A stretch of 64,000 bases of DNA. Origin: an uncultured Lachnospiraceae bacterium (GTDB lineage: Bacteria; Bacillota; Clostridia; Lachnospirales; Lachnospiraceae). The notes under the pieces are model-generated. The model ran no database searches and was not told the DNA's origin. It saw only the letters and a program-made list of their open reading frames with translations. The stretch spans positions 8,286 through 72,285 of the forward strand of contig CAJTQG010000013.1 of assembly GCA_910578605.1 (NCBI GenBank), in the 5' to 3' direction. The translations under genes and the position numbers were made by a program. Positions 18,278 through 28,070 of the stretch are shown here, one piece after another; within the stretch, counting starts at the first letter, position 1, and each line of letters begins with the position of its first letter.

Positions 18278-19573
18278 CTATATTTCCTTTGTCTCTTTTA
18301 ATTTATCATATACAATTTTTCCATCCACAATTGTATACACTACCTGACCTTTTACCTTTCTTCCGTGAAATGGGGTATTCTTACCCTTGGATGCAAATTC
18401 ATTGGCATCAATCGTATATTCCCATGCAGGATTTATAATGGTGATATCCGCAATTTTTCCCTCAGATATATCTCCCTTGTCCAACTTTAATATTTTTGCC
18501 GGATTGTAACTCATCTTCTCCGCCATCTGCATCGGTGTGAGCCATCCCTTACAAACAAGCTCCGTGTATGTGAGAGCCGCTGCAGTCTCCAAGCCTACAA
18601 TACCAAAAGGAGCTGTGGAAATATGTTGTTTTTTCTCATCCTCATGGTGAGGTGCATGGTCGGTAGAAATAGCATCTATGACACCTGACTTCAACCCTAA
18701 TTTCAGAGTTTCCACATCCTCCTTGCTTCGCAGTGGGGGATTCATTTTGTAGTTAGAATCCCCATTGACAATATCATCCTCACTTAACACAAAATGATGA
18801 GGACAAACCTCTGCTGTCACCTTTATCCCTGCTTCCTTTGCCAATTTAGTGAATGTCACACTGTCCTTTGTAGAACAATGACATAGGTGAAGCCTAGCGC
18901 CGGTCTCCTTTGCCAACAAAATATCTCTTGCCACAATCACATCCTCCACCCCATTGCTGATGCCCTGCACCTGATACTCCTGTGATTTCTTTCCCTGGTT
19001 GATACAACCATTGCCAGCTAAACTCTTATCTTCACAGTGGGCAAATACAGGCATATCCTCCCGAGCTGCCTCTTTCATTGCCTCCCTGTACAGATAGGTA
19101 TTCATTACTGATTTTCCGTCCTCGCTGATTGCTCCTGCTCCTTGGCGTTTCATTCCTGCAATGTCCGCAATCTGCTCCCCCTGCTGACCATTTGTCACCG
19201 CCCCCACGGGAATCACATGTACATTCCCCGCTTCTTTTGCTTTCTCTAAAACAAACTGAACCTGCCCTGGAGTATCTATGACAGGATTTGTATTGGGCAT
19301 TGCGCAAATAGTAGTAAAACCTCCTCTAGCTGCAGCTCGCGTCCCTGTCTCTATTGTCTCCTTATATTCAAAACCCGGCTCTCTCAAATGAACATGTAAA
19401 TCAATAAAGCCCGGCATAACGATACATCCATACGCCTCTATTATCTGTTCTGCTTCGGCCTCTATATATGGCAAAACCTGCTTTATTCTGTTATTTTCAA
19501 TTAATATATCTCCCCTCATATCCATATTAGTTGCCGGATTCACAATACGTCCATTTTTAATCAATATAGCCAT
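18278..19573 (-). CDS. pyrC: Dihydroorotase
   Basis: Type I dihydroorotase (431 residues) of the amidohydrolase superfamily; it cyclises carbamoyl aspartate. Zinc ligands are visible in DLHVHLREPG (about 58-67), in FAHCED and HLCHCST (His residues of the second metal site) and in the catalytic ISTDHAPH near 300. It is the first pyr gene of the pyrC-F-K-D-E run. pyrB is not in the window. No PyrR attenuator is evident in the short upstream gap. Confidence 0.96.
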   Translation of the reverse strand: MAILIKNGRIVNPATNMDMRGDILIENNRIKQVLPYIEAEAEQIIEAYGCIVMPGFIDLHVHLREPGFEYKETIETGTRAAARGGFTTICAMPNTNPVIDTPGQVQFVLEKAKEAGNVHVIPVGAVTNGQQGEQIADIAGMKRQGAGAISEDGKSVMNTYLYREAMKEAAREDMPVFAHCEDKSLAGNGCINQGKKSQEYQVQGISNGVEDVIVARDILLAKETGARLHLCHCSTKDSVTFTKLAKEAGIKVTAEVCPHHFVLSEDDIVNGDSNYKMNPPLRSKEDVETLKLGLKSGVIDAISTDHAPHHEDEKKQHISTAPFGIVGLETAAALTYTELVCKGWLTPMQMAEKMSYNPAKILKLDKGDISEGKIADITIINPAWEYTIDANEFASKGKNTPFHGRKVKGQVVYTIVDGKIVYDKLKETKEI

Positions 19574-19669
19574 TCTCTATATCCTTTCCTCTCAATATCC
19601 TTCTATCATCCTTTGCTCCATTATGTCTTGCTAGTATCTGCTCACTGAAAAAGTGGCAATCCTATTACT

Positions 19670-20065
19670 TTATTCTAATGTCCTCACAACATCCTCGAGC
19701 ATTTCCTTATTTTCAATATAAATATCTAAATCCTCCTTACAAACCCACTCATAACCGTTTAAATCTTCGGATAATATAACAATATCTGACTTTGCTTCAC
19801 ACAAATAAGCTACTCCTAAATACTGAACCTCTCCAACGACATAAGTCCATGTATACAAAATTTTATCAATCTCTGCATGGATTCCCGTTTTCTCCTCAAT
19901 CACCGATAAAACCAAATTATCAGGATTCTCTCCAAACTTTAAATCTTCATCTATAAAGCCCCATTGATAAGGATTGTTAATATTATCATCAAACCATTGC
20001 TTTAACAGAAGATAATTGTCATTATTTTTTATTATGCCCTTTACTTTAATTTTAAATTGTGTCAT
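19670..20065 (-). CDS. Nudix-fold protein with a degenerate Nudix box
   Basis: The 131 residues have the Nudix beta-alpha-beta layout (KVKGIIKNNDNYLLLKQW at the start, then the box region about 36-62). In the canonical box G(x5)E(x7)REUxEExGU, here the last part reads SVIEEKTGI: the Arg-Glu pair and one of the metal-binding Glu residues are replaced. Activity on nucleoside diphosphate substrates is therefore doubtful. It could be a sensor or a substrate-shifted enzyme. It lies alone between cheY and pyrC with no clear operon partner. Confidence 0.7.
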   Translation of the reverse strand: MTQFKIKVKGIIKNNDNYLLLKQWFDDNINNPYQWGFIDEDLKFGENPDNLVLSVIEEKTGIHAEIDKILYTWTYVVGEVQYLGVAYLCEAKSDIVILSEDLNGYEWVCKEDLDIYIENKEMLEDVVRTLE

Positions 20066-20208
20066 TTTTACACCATCCTTATATTTTCAATTTTTTAATT
20101 TTCCTCTCCAAATTTATATTTTGCCATATTATTTGTATATTACTTTTCCGCAATGTTATAGATATTCTGAAGATATTACTTAAAGGAAAGAATATTCTAT
20201 AACAGCAC

Positions 20209-20244
20209 AAAAAGCAGCGTGTTTTCCAAGAAACCGCTGCTTTT
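20209..20244 (-). terminator. Terminator after cheY
   Basis: Perfect 10-bp stem (20210-20219 with 20235-20244) with a 15-nt loop. On the minus strand the right arm ends in CTTTTTGTG. It lies 12 bases past the cheY stop. Confidence 0.8.
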
Positions 20245-20256
20245 CATTCTTTCTTT

Positions 20257-20619
20257 TTATCCAATTGCTTTTTTTACAGCTTCCAAAACACGATCTGCTT
20301 GAAAAGGTTTTACAATGAAATCCTTAGCTCCTGCCTGAATAGATTCAATTACCATTGCCTGCTGTCCCATAGCTGAACACATAACTACTACCGCTGAAGC
20401 ATCTTTTTCTTTAATCTTTTTCAAAGCCTCCAGGCCGTCCATCTCTGGCATTGTAATATCAAGAGTTACCAAATCTGGTTTCAATTCCTCATACCTTTGA
20501 ACCGCTACTGCTCCGTTTTCTGCTTCTCCAACTACCTCATAGCCGCCCTTCGTCAAAATATCTTTGACCATCATTCTCATAAACGCTGCATCATCCACAA
20601 CCAAGATTCTCTTTGCCAT
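20257..20619 (-). CDS. cheY: CheY-type single-domain response regulator
   Basis: A 120-residue receiver domain with no output domain. Acidic pocket residues are in LVVDDAAFM (Asp8, Asp9), the phosphoacceptor Asp is in VTLDITMPEMDG (about 54), and the conserved Ser/Thr and Lys are in VMCSAMG and DFIVKPF. In relatives this form docks on the flagellar motor or on CheA. It is flanked by its own terminator and lies in its own 20620-20851 upstream region, so it is probably monocistronic. AGGATTAGT precedes the ATG. Confidence 0.9.
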   Translation of the reverse strand: MAKRILVVDDAAFMRMMVKDILTKGGYEVVGEAENGAVAVQRYEELKPDLVTLDITMPEMDGLEALKKIKEKDASAVVVMCSAMGQQAMVIESIQAGAKDFIVKPFQADRVLEAVKKAIG

Positions 20620-20792
20620 ACTAATCCTCCATTCCGAAACATGTATCCCAGAAAATATATTGTTTTATGTATTATCCCACTTTCCTAATCAGGACTTTAT
20701 TTCCAGATTTTATAGAATACAGTATATCATATTTTTCCCTTTCTTACTAGTAAAACTTACAAATATTTTTATGAAAACAAATAATTTTAAAA

Positions 20793-20826
20793 TGGCACTT
20801 TATATATTATTTTATACAAAGTGCCA
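20793..20826 (-). terminator. Terminator after the lipoprotein gene
   Basis: Perfect 9-bp stem TGGCACTTT/AAAGTGCCA (20793-20801 with 20818-20826) around a 16-nt AT loop. On the minus strand TTTTAAAATT follows. It lies 25 bases after the stop at 20852. Confidence 0.7.
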
Positions 20827-20851
20827 CATCTCCATTATTCAAATACCTAAA

Positions 20852-21868
20852 TTATTTTTGTAAGCTGCTTGCGGAACCTAATACACTGTCTAATAAAGTA
20901 GAACCATCAATCGCATTTGTCTTTGCCTCATCTGGTACTTTAATTTCTGCTGTTTCACCGTTTGCATAAGTAATATCAAAGCTAGCTGCATTTACAGTCA
21001 GCATTTCCTTTAAATCTCCTGCTGACTCTCCCACTGCTTTGGATACACCGGCAACTAATGCCTTTATTGTCTCCGACATTTCACAGGAGCATTTCTCAAA
21101 TGTACTTCCATCTTTTGCTACATAAAATGTAATTGGCAGATTGAAATCATCAAACATCTTCATCATCTGGTTGAATACATCTTTGCCGTATTCTTTTTCC
21201 ATGGATTCTCTCATTGTAGTGCCGTTCTGTTTTGTATCCAATACTTTATCAAGAGCAGCCTTGTCAAAGTTTCCTACAATCTTATAACAATCCTTGTTGT
21301 TTACTTTTTCCACAGCCTCTACCTTTAGGCTGGAAAACATATCCAAAGAGGAATCAGAACCATCGGATGTAAAAGCAGATTTCAAATCCTTCATACTTAC
21401 CATATCTTTCATATCCAAATACATCCATGTCATGCCAGTTCCAATATCAAAACCAACATATACCATAGGTTTGTCACCCTCTGTTACAAAATAAAGCTCT
21501 GCTTTACCATTAAATGCTGTACCGGAAATATCGCCGCTGGCATCACCTGTTATGCTTGCTGCAAGAGGTTCCTGTGAGGAAGCCACTGCAATGTTGGCAT
21601 CTATTTTTAAATCTTCTGCCTCAGCGTCCGCTTTTTCCTTTACTGACATATCCATCTTCAAAGTCATATTGGCTTTTGAAGACTTCTGATCTGCCATCTT
21701 TTTATATGCATCTTGTAATACTTTCTTCGCGTCTACACTTGATAAGTCCTCTTTCTTGTCTTCAGTCTTGCTTGTATTGTCTTTGGTGCTGCTCTTACAT
21801 GCAGTAAAAGACATTGCCAAAACAAATACACACAACAATGCAATAAATCGTTTCATCACTTTTTTCAT
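20852..21868 (-). CDS. Lipoprotein of the LolA/LppX-like type, unknown ligand
   Basis: A lipoprotein signal peptide is clear: MKKVMKRFIALLCVFVLAMSFTAC with the lipid-modified Cys at the lipobox. An acidic/Lys-rich linker and about 290 residues follow, with pairs of strands such as KANMTLKMDMSV and KAELYFVTEG. The layout (a half-barrel of long strands, NKDCYKIVGNFDKAAL) is like DUF6612-type proteins and LolA/LppX folds that bind lipids, but I recognise no exact family. The frame is open to 21913; those extra residues come from a repeat-like leader (21866-21978), so I start at the ATG directly before the signal peptide, although its ribosome site is weak. Confidence 0.7.
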   Translation of the reverse strand: MKKVMKRFIALLCVFVLAMSFTACKSSTKDNTSKTEDKKEDLSSVDAKKVLQDAYKKMADQKSSKANMTLKMDMSVKEKADAEAEDLKIDANIAVASSQEPLAASITGDASGDISGTAFNGKAELYFVTEGDKPMVYVGFDIGTGMTWMYLDMKDMVSMKDLKSAFTSDGSDSSLDMFSSLKVEAVEKVNNKDCYKIVGNFDKAALDKVLDTKQNGTTMRESMEKEYGKDVFNQMMKMFDDFNLPITFYVAKDGSTFEKCSCEMSETIKALVAGVSKAVGESAGDLKEMLTVNAASFDITYANGETAEIKVPDEAKTNAIDGSTLLDSVLGSASSLQK

Positions 21869-21978
21869 TCTTACACCCATGCTATGGCATTTGCCATACT
21901 GCCCTATTACCATTGTTACATTTGAAAGAAAACAACAAAATCACCGATATATTGGGCAGTCTGCATTATCCTTTCTTT
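21866..21978 (-). repeat. Leader repeat, copy A (ACTGCCC/GGGCAGT inverted repeat)
   Basis: On the minus strand it reads AGAAAGGATAATG, ACTGCCC (21954-21960), a 49-nt spacer, GGGCAGT (21898-21904), then GCATGGGTGTAAGA and the ATG of the lipoprotein. A 16-codon ORF (21916-21966, beginning MQTAQYIGDF) follows the AGAAAGGA. A similar arrangement lies before potB (49371-49471). Confidence 0.55.
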
Positions 21979-22089
21979 TTTACATTGCATCGGTTATTTT
22001 GCACCAAATCTTTTCCTTCTTATCCTTTGGTTGAATAATGGTTATAAACATTAAATATGTACCACATTCTTTGTCATTTGTCAATAGTG

Positions 22090-23124
22090 CTATTTACTTT
22101 TCAAAAACTGAGCCATGGCTGTTGGAACAGCAAATTCCTTTTCTATCTGTTCTCTGCTCACCCACTGAAAAACTGTCTGCTTCGGAATCTCCTCACATAT
22201 CACATAATACCCTAACATATCCCACTCCTTATGGGTAAATATATGTTTTTTCTTTTCTGTCCTTTCTATGGTATGAACAATAATTCCAAAATGTTCCAAA
22301 TATTCTGCCACTTGATTTTCAGGTATGATAGATTCCACATTAGGAAACTCCCACATCCCTGCAAGCAAGCCTGTATCTGGTCTTTTTGCCACAGCCAGCT
22401 TACCTGCACACTGTAATAGAAACACCGTTTTTTCTTCTCGTTTTCTTGGCTTCTTTGGGATTTTTACCGGAAGCTCTGTCTGAATTTTCTTTTTATATGC
22501 TTTACATCGTCTGACAATTGGACATAAAGCGCACACTGGTTTTCCATTAGGTATACATATAGTCTCCCCCAGTTCCATCACCGCCTGATTAAAATCGCCG
22601 GCCATCTCCTTTGTGATGATTTTTTGTATTCTATCCTCCAAATTTTTCTTTACTTTTGGAGAACTAATATCCTCATAGCTTCCGTCTAACCTCATAAATA
22701 CCCTGAGAACATTTCCATCCACAGCCGGAACCGGCTCGTTATAACAAATAGAGGCAATAGCGCCGGCAGTATAGGGGCCTATCCCTGCCAATGTAATTAA
22801 CTGGTCATAGCACCCTGGCATGCTTCCGTCAAACTCCACCATAATTTGGTTGGCAGCTTTTTTTAAATTTCTTGCTCGATTGTAATAACCCAACCCCTCC
22901 CACAGCTTCATCAATTTGTCATCTTCCACTTGGGACAAATGATAAATATCCGGCAGTTCCTTAATAAATCTCTCAAAATATCCTTTTACCGCCTCAATTC
23001 TCGTCTGCTGCAGCATAATCTCCGAAACCCAAATATAATATGGGTTATTATTCTTCCTCCAGGGAAGTATTCTTTTATTTTTATTATACCAGGCTAATAA
23101 TGCCTCTACTGTATCTTTTTTCAT
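22090..23124 (-). CDS. mutY: A/G-specific adenine glycosylase
   Basis: MutY removes adenine opposite 8-oxoguanine. The 344 residues show LPWRKNNNPYYIWVSEIMLQQTR at the N-terminus (written here with its catalytic Glu region), a helix-hairpin-helix LAGIGPYTAGAIAS followed by the catalytic Asp in PAVDGNVLR, the 4Fe-4S cysteine set in CIPNGKPVCALCPIVRRC, and a C-terminal Nudix-like domain that recognises 8-oxoG. Length is normal. It follows the MacB-like ABC gene by about 50 bases. Its start lies behind GCATAGGTATAAAA, a relative of the leader seen at potB. Confidence 0.96.
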   Translation of the reverse strand: MKKDTVEALLAWYNKNKRILPWRKNNNPYYIWVSEIMLQQTRIEAVKGYFERFIKELPDIYHLSQVEDDKLMKLWEGLGYYNRARNLKKAANQIMVEFDGSMPGCYDQLITLAGIGPYTAGAIASICYNEPVPAVDGNVLRVFMRLDGSYEDISSPKVKKNLEDRIQKIITKEMAGDFNQAVMELGETICIPNGKPVCALCPIVRRCKAYKKKIQTELPVKIPKKPRKREEKTVFLLQCAGKLAVAKRPDTGLLAGMWEFPNVESIIPENQVAEYLEHFGIIVHTIERTEKKKHIFTHKEWDMLGYYVICEEIPKQTVFQWVSREQIEKEFAVPTAMAQFLKSK

Positions 23125-23172
23125 TTTTATACCTATGCATTTTACAAGCTTGCATATTTCTTCTCTGTATTT

Positions 23173-25563
23173 CTACTCGGAGCGAAGAGCTTCCACCGCA
23201 TCTCGCTTTGATGCCATCTTTGCCGGCACATGACCGCCTATCATAGTGAGAATTGTACTGACAGCTACAAGAAGCAAGGCATGAAGCAGCTGCAGATGTG
23301 CTACCCCTTCCAATTCCGTGGCATCATATATCACAGAGTTAATCGGGAATGTCAAAAGGTAGGCAATAAATACACCTAACAATCCAGAGAACACACCGAG
23401 GATACATGTCTCTGCATCAAACACTCTGGTTACATCCTTCTTCCTTGCGCCTAGAGCCTTCAATATACCAATCTCCTTTGTTCTCTCCAATACAGATGTG
23501 TATGTGATAATACAAATCATAATTAAACTAACAATCAGGGAGACCGCCGAGAAGGCTATAAGTACCATAGTGATTGCATCCATAATTCCCCCTGTCATCT
23601 GTGAAATGCTGGCTGCCAAATCTGTAAATATAATTGTGTCCTCGTCGCTTTTTCCCTCATTATATTCATTTAAATAGTCAACCAGTTTATCCTTGTTCTC
23701 AAAATTAGTTGGGTAGAGCATAATCATATAGGGAGTTCCCACCCCACCAATCAATGCCAAAACTGTCTCTTTTTCTTCCTCTGTAAATTCACCTTTATCA
23801 TTTGTAATCGTATAGTAAGTAAGATTCACATCTGATTTCTTTTGGTCCTTGACTATTTGTGATTTACCTGCCTGCTCTAATATATCATTGCAGAGCTGAT
23901 CACTGTAGGCAATTCCAGTAGCTAAAAGTCCCATGCTGACGCCCTGCTTCACCCTCACAATACCGGATATTTTCAAGGATTTACACTTTTTGGAATCATA
24001 CATTGCCTGAAAGCTTTTATTCTTATTTTTCTCATCCACATTAGGCATATAGGTTCCCATAGGGGTTTTAACATAGTAATCATCATTGTCAATCATATGA
24101 TACTCTGTACCTACTATATCATCAAACTTTATTGTCTTGACATCCTTCGTCTCAAATCCCAAACTTGCCATGGTTGCCATATCGATCTTGTTTGTAGTTT
24201 CAATTACCAACACTAAATCCGACTTGTCCTTTGGATATTCACCTGCAACTAGTTCATAGTTTTTCTCCACATAGGACTGGGCACCATCCTCCCGCATAGA
24301 AGGATAAGCTGAAAGTCCTATTCCGTTCATGCTTGTAATAGAGCTGTTATCAGAGCCCATATTACCTGCCATCAAAGAAACAAATCTATAATCTTCCTTA
24401 TCCTTTCTAACCATATTCAGAGAGACAAGTCTCACATACCCAATACTGCTGCAGATTTCCTTGTCTGTCTTATTCAGATAGGAAAGAAACTCATCATTTA
24501 AATTGTTCTTATGTTGGATAATACCAGCTTGGGCGTCATACAACTCCACCTCATCTGTATCAGCATACTTTGCCGTTCCCCTCGCCCTGTTTTCCATAGA
24601 CTCGTGGGCATCCATCATGGCCTCCTCCGTAACCTCAGAAACTGATTGAGATATAAACAGAGGAAATTCGGACATGGCGTCTGCCTGATAATCATCTATT
24701 TGCTTTTGAAAACCAGTTGACAAGCTTAGCACTACTGCGATTCCAATAATGCCAATACTAGAGGCAAACGCTGTGAGAAATGTTCTTCCCTTTTTTGTCC
24801 TTAAATTATTAAAGGACAAACCTAAAGCAGTGAAGAAAGACATACTTGTCTTTTTTAACAAAAAGGCATCCTCCTTAGGTCTTTCCTGATGAGGATGGGA
24901 GTCCGATATAATCTTTCCGTCTTTAAATTCTACAATCCGGTCTGCATACTCATGCGCAAGCTCAGGATTGTGAGTTACCATTATTACCAGCTTATCTTTG
25001 GCAACCTCCTTAATCAAATCCAATATCTGTACACTGGTGTTTGTATCCAAGGCACCTGTAGGCTCATCACACAGAAGGATTTCCGGATCATTCGCAAGGG
25101 CTCTGGCAATGGCAACTCTCTGCATCTGTCCTCCTGACAGTTGATTCGGCTTCTTATGTAAATGCTCCTTCAAACCTACCTGTTCCAAAACCTCCAGGGC
25201 CCTCTGGTGCTTCTGAGAGGAACTGACACCGCTCAAAGTCATACCCATCTCCACATTGGCAACAATACTTAAATGAGATATCAGATTATAGCTTTGAAAC
25301 ACAAAACCGATAGAGTTATTTCTGTAAGCATCCCAATCCTTGTCTTTAAAGTCGGTGGTTCTTTTTCCCTTGATAATCAAATCTCCTGAATCATAGCGGT
25401 CTAAGCCCCCAATAATATTCAGGCAAGTAGTTTTTCCTGAGCCGCTGGTTCCCAATATAGCTACAAATTCTTTCTCCCGAAAGGAGATACTAATATCGTC
25501 TAGAGCCTTTGTCTCAATATCACCTACCTTATATGTCTTTTTTATGTTTTTTAATTCTAACAT
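23173..25563 (-). CDS. ABC transporter with fused ATPase and FtsX/MacB-type permease
   Basis: One polypeptide (796 residues) carries both halves. The ATPase (about 1-225) has Walker A GTSGSGKT, signature LSGGQMQRVAIARAL and Walker B ILLCDEPTGALD. Then follow a membrane helix (about 262-285), a large extracellular MacB-type domain (about 290-650) and three helices of the FtsX family at the C-terminus, with ERTKEIGILKALGARKKDV between them. Proteins of this type are mechanotransmission transporters, exporting or sensing peptides, lipoproteins or antimicrobials rather than importing. It precedes mutY. No two-component system is adjacent, so a substrate cannot be assigned. Confidence 0.9.
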   Translation of the reverse strand: MLELKNIKKTYKVGDIETKALDDISISFREKEFVAILGTSGSGKTTCLNIIGGLDRYDSGDLIIKGKRTTDFKDKDWDAYRNNSIGFVFQSYNLISHLSIVANVEMGMTLSGVSSSQKHQRALEVLEQVGLKEHLHKKPNQLSGGQMQRVAIARALANDPEILLCDEPTGALDTNTSVQILDLIKEVAKDKLVIMVTHNPELAHEYADRIVEFKDGKIISDSHPHQERPKEDAFLLKKTSMSFFTALGLSFNNLRTKKGRTFLTAFASSIGIIGIAVVLSLSTGFQKQIDDYQADAMSEFPLFISQSVSEVTEEAMMDAHESMENRARGTAKYADTDEVELYDAQAGIIQHKNNLNDEFLSYLNKTDKEICSSIGYVRLVSLNMVRKDKEDYRFVSLMAGNMGSDNSSITSMNGIGLSAYPSMREDGAQSYVEKNYELVAGEYPKDKSDLVLVIETTNKIDMATMASLGFETKDVKTIKFDDIVGTEYHMIDNDDYYVKTPMGTYMPNVDEKNKNKSFQAMYDSKKCKSLKISGIVRVKQGVSMGLLATGIAYSDQLCNDILEQAGKSQIVKDQKKSDVNLTYYTITNDKGEFTEEEKETVLALIGGVGTPYMIMLYPTNFENKDKLVDYLNEYNEGKSDEDTIIFTDLAASISQMTGGIMDAITMVLIAFSAVSLIVSLIMICIITYTSVLERTKEIGILKALGARKKDVTRVFDAETCILGVFSGLLGVFIAYLLTFPINSVIYDATELEGVAHLQLLHALLLVAVSTILTMIGGHVPAKMASKRDAVEALRSE

Positions 25564-25692
25564 CTCATTTCATTCCACCTTTCTGTTGTCCCTTTTTCAT
25601 AACATCATTTTTCTTTATATAAATTTGCTTTTTAGTCTATTACTTTTTTCCAATAATAGCAATAGTTTAATTTATTAAATTTTTATAAACAC

Positions 25693-25734
25693 AGCAGAAG
25701 AGCCGCGCTGTCTCAGCAATACGGCTCTTCTGCT
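25693..25734 (-). terminator. Strong terminator between GH43 and ABC genes
   Basis: A perfect 13-bp stem (25693-25705 with 25722-25734) with a 16-nt loop. On the minus strand TGTGTTTATAAAAATTT follows, and on the plus strand TATTTTTTAT, so it may act in both directions. It ends the GH43 transcript. Confidence 0.75.
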
Positions 25735-25850
25735 TATTTTTTATAATTTCTTATTATTTTTTATAATAAATCATTCTAAGAAAAAATTACCTTGTATAAA
25801 CTAAATGTTATAATACCAGATTTATATTATTTCAGCAATTTCTGAAAATT

Positions 25851-27977
25851 TTATTTTGGCGGCTGTACCCCCCATATACTTAAGTTATTGCCTACCGCAG
25901 TAAATGTCATAATTTCTTCATTTGTAGATTCTGTCTTCTGCTTTAAAAATACGCCTTTGTATTCTTTTCCGTCAATAGTCAACACTACATTTGCCCCCTT
26001 AGTAAGCTTCCATGTTCCGCTGTGGGCACCTGAAATTGTACCATCTGCACCTAAAGTAATGGCTTCGCTTTTTACAATTCCCTTATCAGGCGTTGTTGCA
26101 GTTTCTACATATACCTTTGCAGGGTCATGAAGAACAAATTCATAATTGCCTGCAATTTCATTTGCCTTATAACCATCTTTAGGAAGTGTTTCACCGCTGT
26201 AGGAGTAAGGAGCTGCCACCAGCCAGCCATCCTCATTGACGAACATTTGATGAACTCTCATCTCATGTCCCTCACCGGAATTTGCAAATCTCGTATGATA
26301 TACAAGATAAATCTTACCATCTTCATCTACCAAGGCAGAATTATGTCCCTGGGCAACCTGAGGCTTGCTCACACCATACATTTCATAAGCACCTAACAGC
26401 TTTAAGCCCTTCTTAGTGTTATATTTTGAAGTAACCTCCATTGCCTGGAAGCCAATACTTGCATCCCAGTAGGTGAGAATGGAGGAAACTCCGTTTTGGT
26501 CTACATATGGTCCGTTAATGTTCTCTGAGCGATATACACGCATATTGTATCCGCCGCTTGCCTCCAAGTTTCCTAAGGAAATAAATAAGTAGTAGTATTT
26601 ATCTGCTTTAATAATATAAGGACCTTCACCGGAATTATAGAAACCTCCTGCAATTTTGTATCCTAAATAGGCATCGGATTTATTATCCTCATCTGGATAC
26701 TTATAATTGTAATCCCTCAAGCCTGTGGCCAAGTCAATTTTTAACTGATAAATACCTGCTGACCAGGAACCATATGTCATCCATAGATTTCCTTCCTCAT
26801 CATATGTCACAACCGGGTCAATTGCATTTACGCAGGATTTGTCTGTACTTTTATATTTTGCTATATTTACATTGTCTCCTAATACTTTCTTGACATCTGT
26901 ATAATCTAGTCTGCTTTCATATGCGGATTCCTCCACAAATGTGATTTTCATCTTTGTAGTGATATCCTCAGAATTTACATGAAGTGATTTTTCTCCCATC
27001 AATGTATTGACATCACCGCTGCCAAAAGGCTTATCCCAGAAGCCGGAGAATACCACTTCGTCCACATATTCATATGGTCCCTCAATGTTATCCGCTGTCA
27101 GCAGAACAATTGCCGAGTGCCAGTCATTGCCGTTGATGCTCATATACATACACCATTTTTTCATAGTGTCATTCCAAGTTACATCAGGAGCCCACATATT
27201 TCCATCTAACTTGCTGTTCTTCTGCGTACTTCCGTAATTTGCCCACACATCACCAAACAAATTGTTAAAATCTGAATTTATATTCAAAGACATTGTGCTC
27301 CATGACAATAAATCATCTGATTTCCCAAATGCCAAGTGGGAACCAAATACATAATATTTTCCTGAAGTTGGATCTTTTACAATAGAAGGATCATGTACTG
27401 ATATTGCTTTTGTGTTGAGAGGAGCGCCGAACATGCTGCCTGCCAACAATACAATAATCAGTCCTGAGGCTGCCGCCTTCTTTCCTTTTTTCTTTACAAT
27501 CATCACAATAAGCACTACCAGCACAACAATAACCGCCAATACAGCTCCTGCCACACCGAGAATTGGTCCGATTCCTACAAACTTATCACCTATCTTCATT
27601 CCAAGAGGTGCTGCCGTGTCACTGGTAACTGTACCTACCACCTGAATCTCCTGCTTTTCCCCTGCCTTTAAATTTCCAATCTTTACTGCATTTTCTTTGT
27701 ACTTAACTTGATTAGAGCCTATTAACTGTATATTTACATTTTTCAAGTTGTAATCGTTTTTGTTCTCCACAGTGAGAGTCAATGTTGCCTCATCACCAGA
27801 AATATACTGTTCCTTGTCAACTGTGGAGGTAACCTTCACCCCATAGCCTTCACTGTTGCCGTCCTCCATAATTGTCTTCTCTTCTGCTTTTTCTTCTGCT
27901 GCAAATGCTGTGACTCCAAATGCCATCACAAGCATAACACTCAACATGCACGCAGTGAATTTTTTCCATCTCTTCAT
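25851..27977 (-). CDS. Membrane-tethered GH43 endo-arabinanase-like enzyme
   Basis: Glycoside hydrolase family 43 (708 residues). After a signal peptide (1-27) comes a CARDB-like beta-sandwich (about 44-118), a membrane helix (about 136-161), a Lys-rich turn (KKKGKK), a second hydrophobic segment (about 168-188), and the five-bladed GH43 domain. The three acidic residues are visible: Asp196 (VHDPSI, base), Asp387 (NAIDPVV, pKa modulator) and Glu451 (NSGEGPYII, acid). The family His lies in QGHNSALVDEDGKIYLVYHTR. A beta-rich C-terminal domain follows, as in arabinan endo-1,5-alpha-L-arabinanases. The predicted hairpin of two helices places both outer domains outside the cell. It has its own terminator and no sugar transporter next to it. 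Confidence 0.85.
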   Translation of the reverse strand: MKRWKKFTACMLSVMLVMAFGVTAFAAEEKAEEKTIMEDGNSEGYGVKVTSTVDKEQYISGDEATLTLTVENKNDYNLKNVNIQLIGSNQVKYKENAVKIGNLKAGEKQEIQVVGTVTSDTAAPLGMKIGDKFVGIGPILGVAGAVLAVIVVLVVLIVMIVKKKGKKAAASGLIIVLLAGSMFGAPLNTKAISVHDPSIVKDPTSGKYYVFGSHLAFGKSDDLLSWSTMSLNINSDFNNLFGDVWANYGSTQKNSKLDGNMWAPDVTWNDTMKKWCMYMSINGNDWHSAIVLLTADNIEGPYEYVDEVVFSGFWDKPFGSGDVNTLMGEKSLHVNSEDITTKMKITFVEESAYESRLDYTDVKKVLGDNVNIAKYKSTDKSCVNAIDPVVTYDEEGNLWMTYGSWSAGIYQLKIDLATGLRDYNYKYPDEDNKSDAYLGYKIAGGFYNSGEGPYIIKADKYYYLFISLGNLEASGGYNMRVYRSENINGPYVDQNGVSSILTYWDASIGFQAMEVTSKYNTKKGLKLLGAYEMYGVSKPQVAQGHNSALVDEDGKIYLVYHTRFANSGEGHEMRVHQMFVNEDGWLVAAPYSYSGETLPKDGYKANEIAGNYEFVLHDPAKVYVETATTPDKGIVKSEAITLGADGTISGAHSGTWKLTKGANVVLTIDGKEYKGVFLKQKTESTNEEIMTFTAVGNNLSIWGVQPPK

Positions 27978-28070
27978 ACTTTTATTTTCCTTTCTTTTTT
28001 ATTTTCGCAGTCTTCTTCACAAGTCTTGCTCGGCCGACTGCACATTACGGTTTTCATTCATTCCCCCTTC

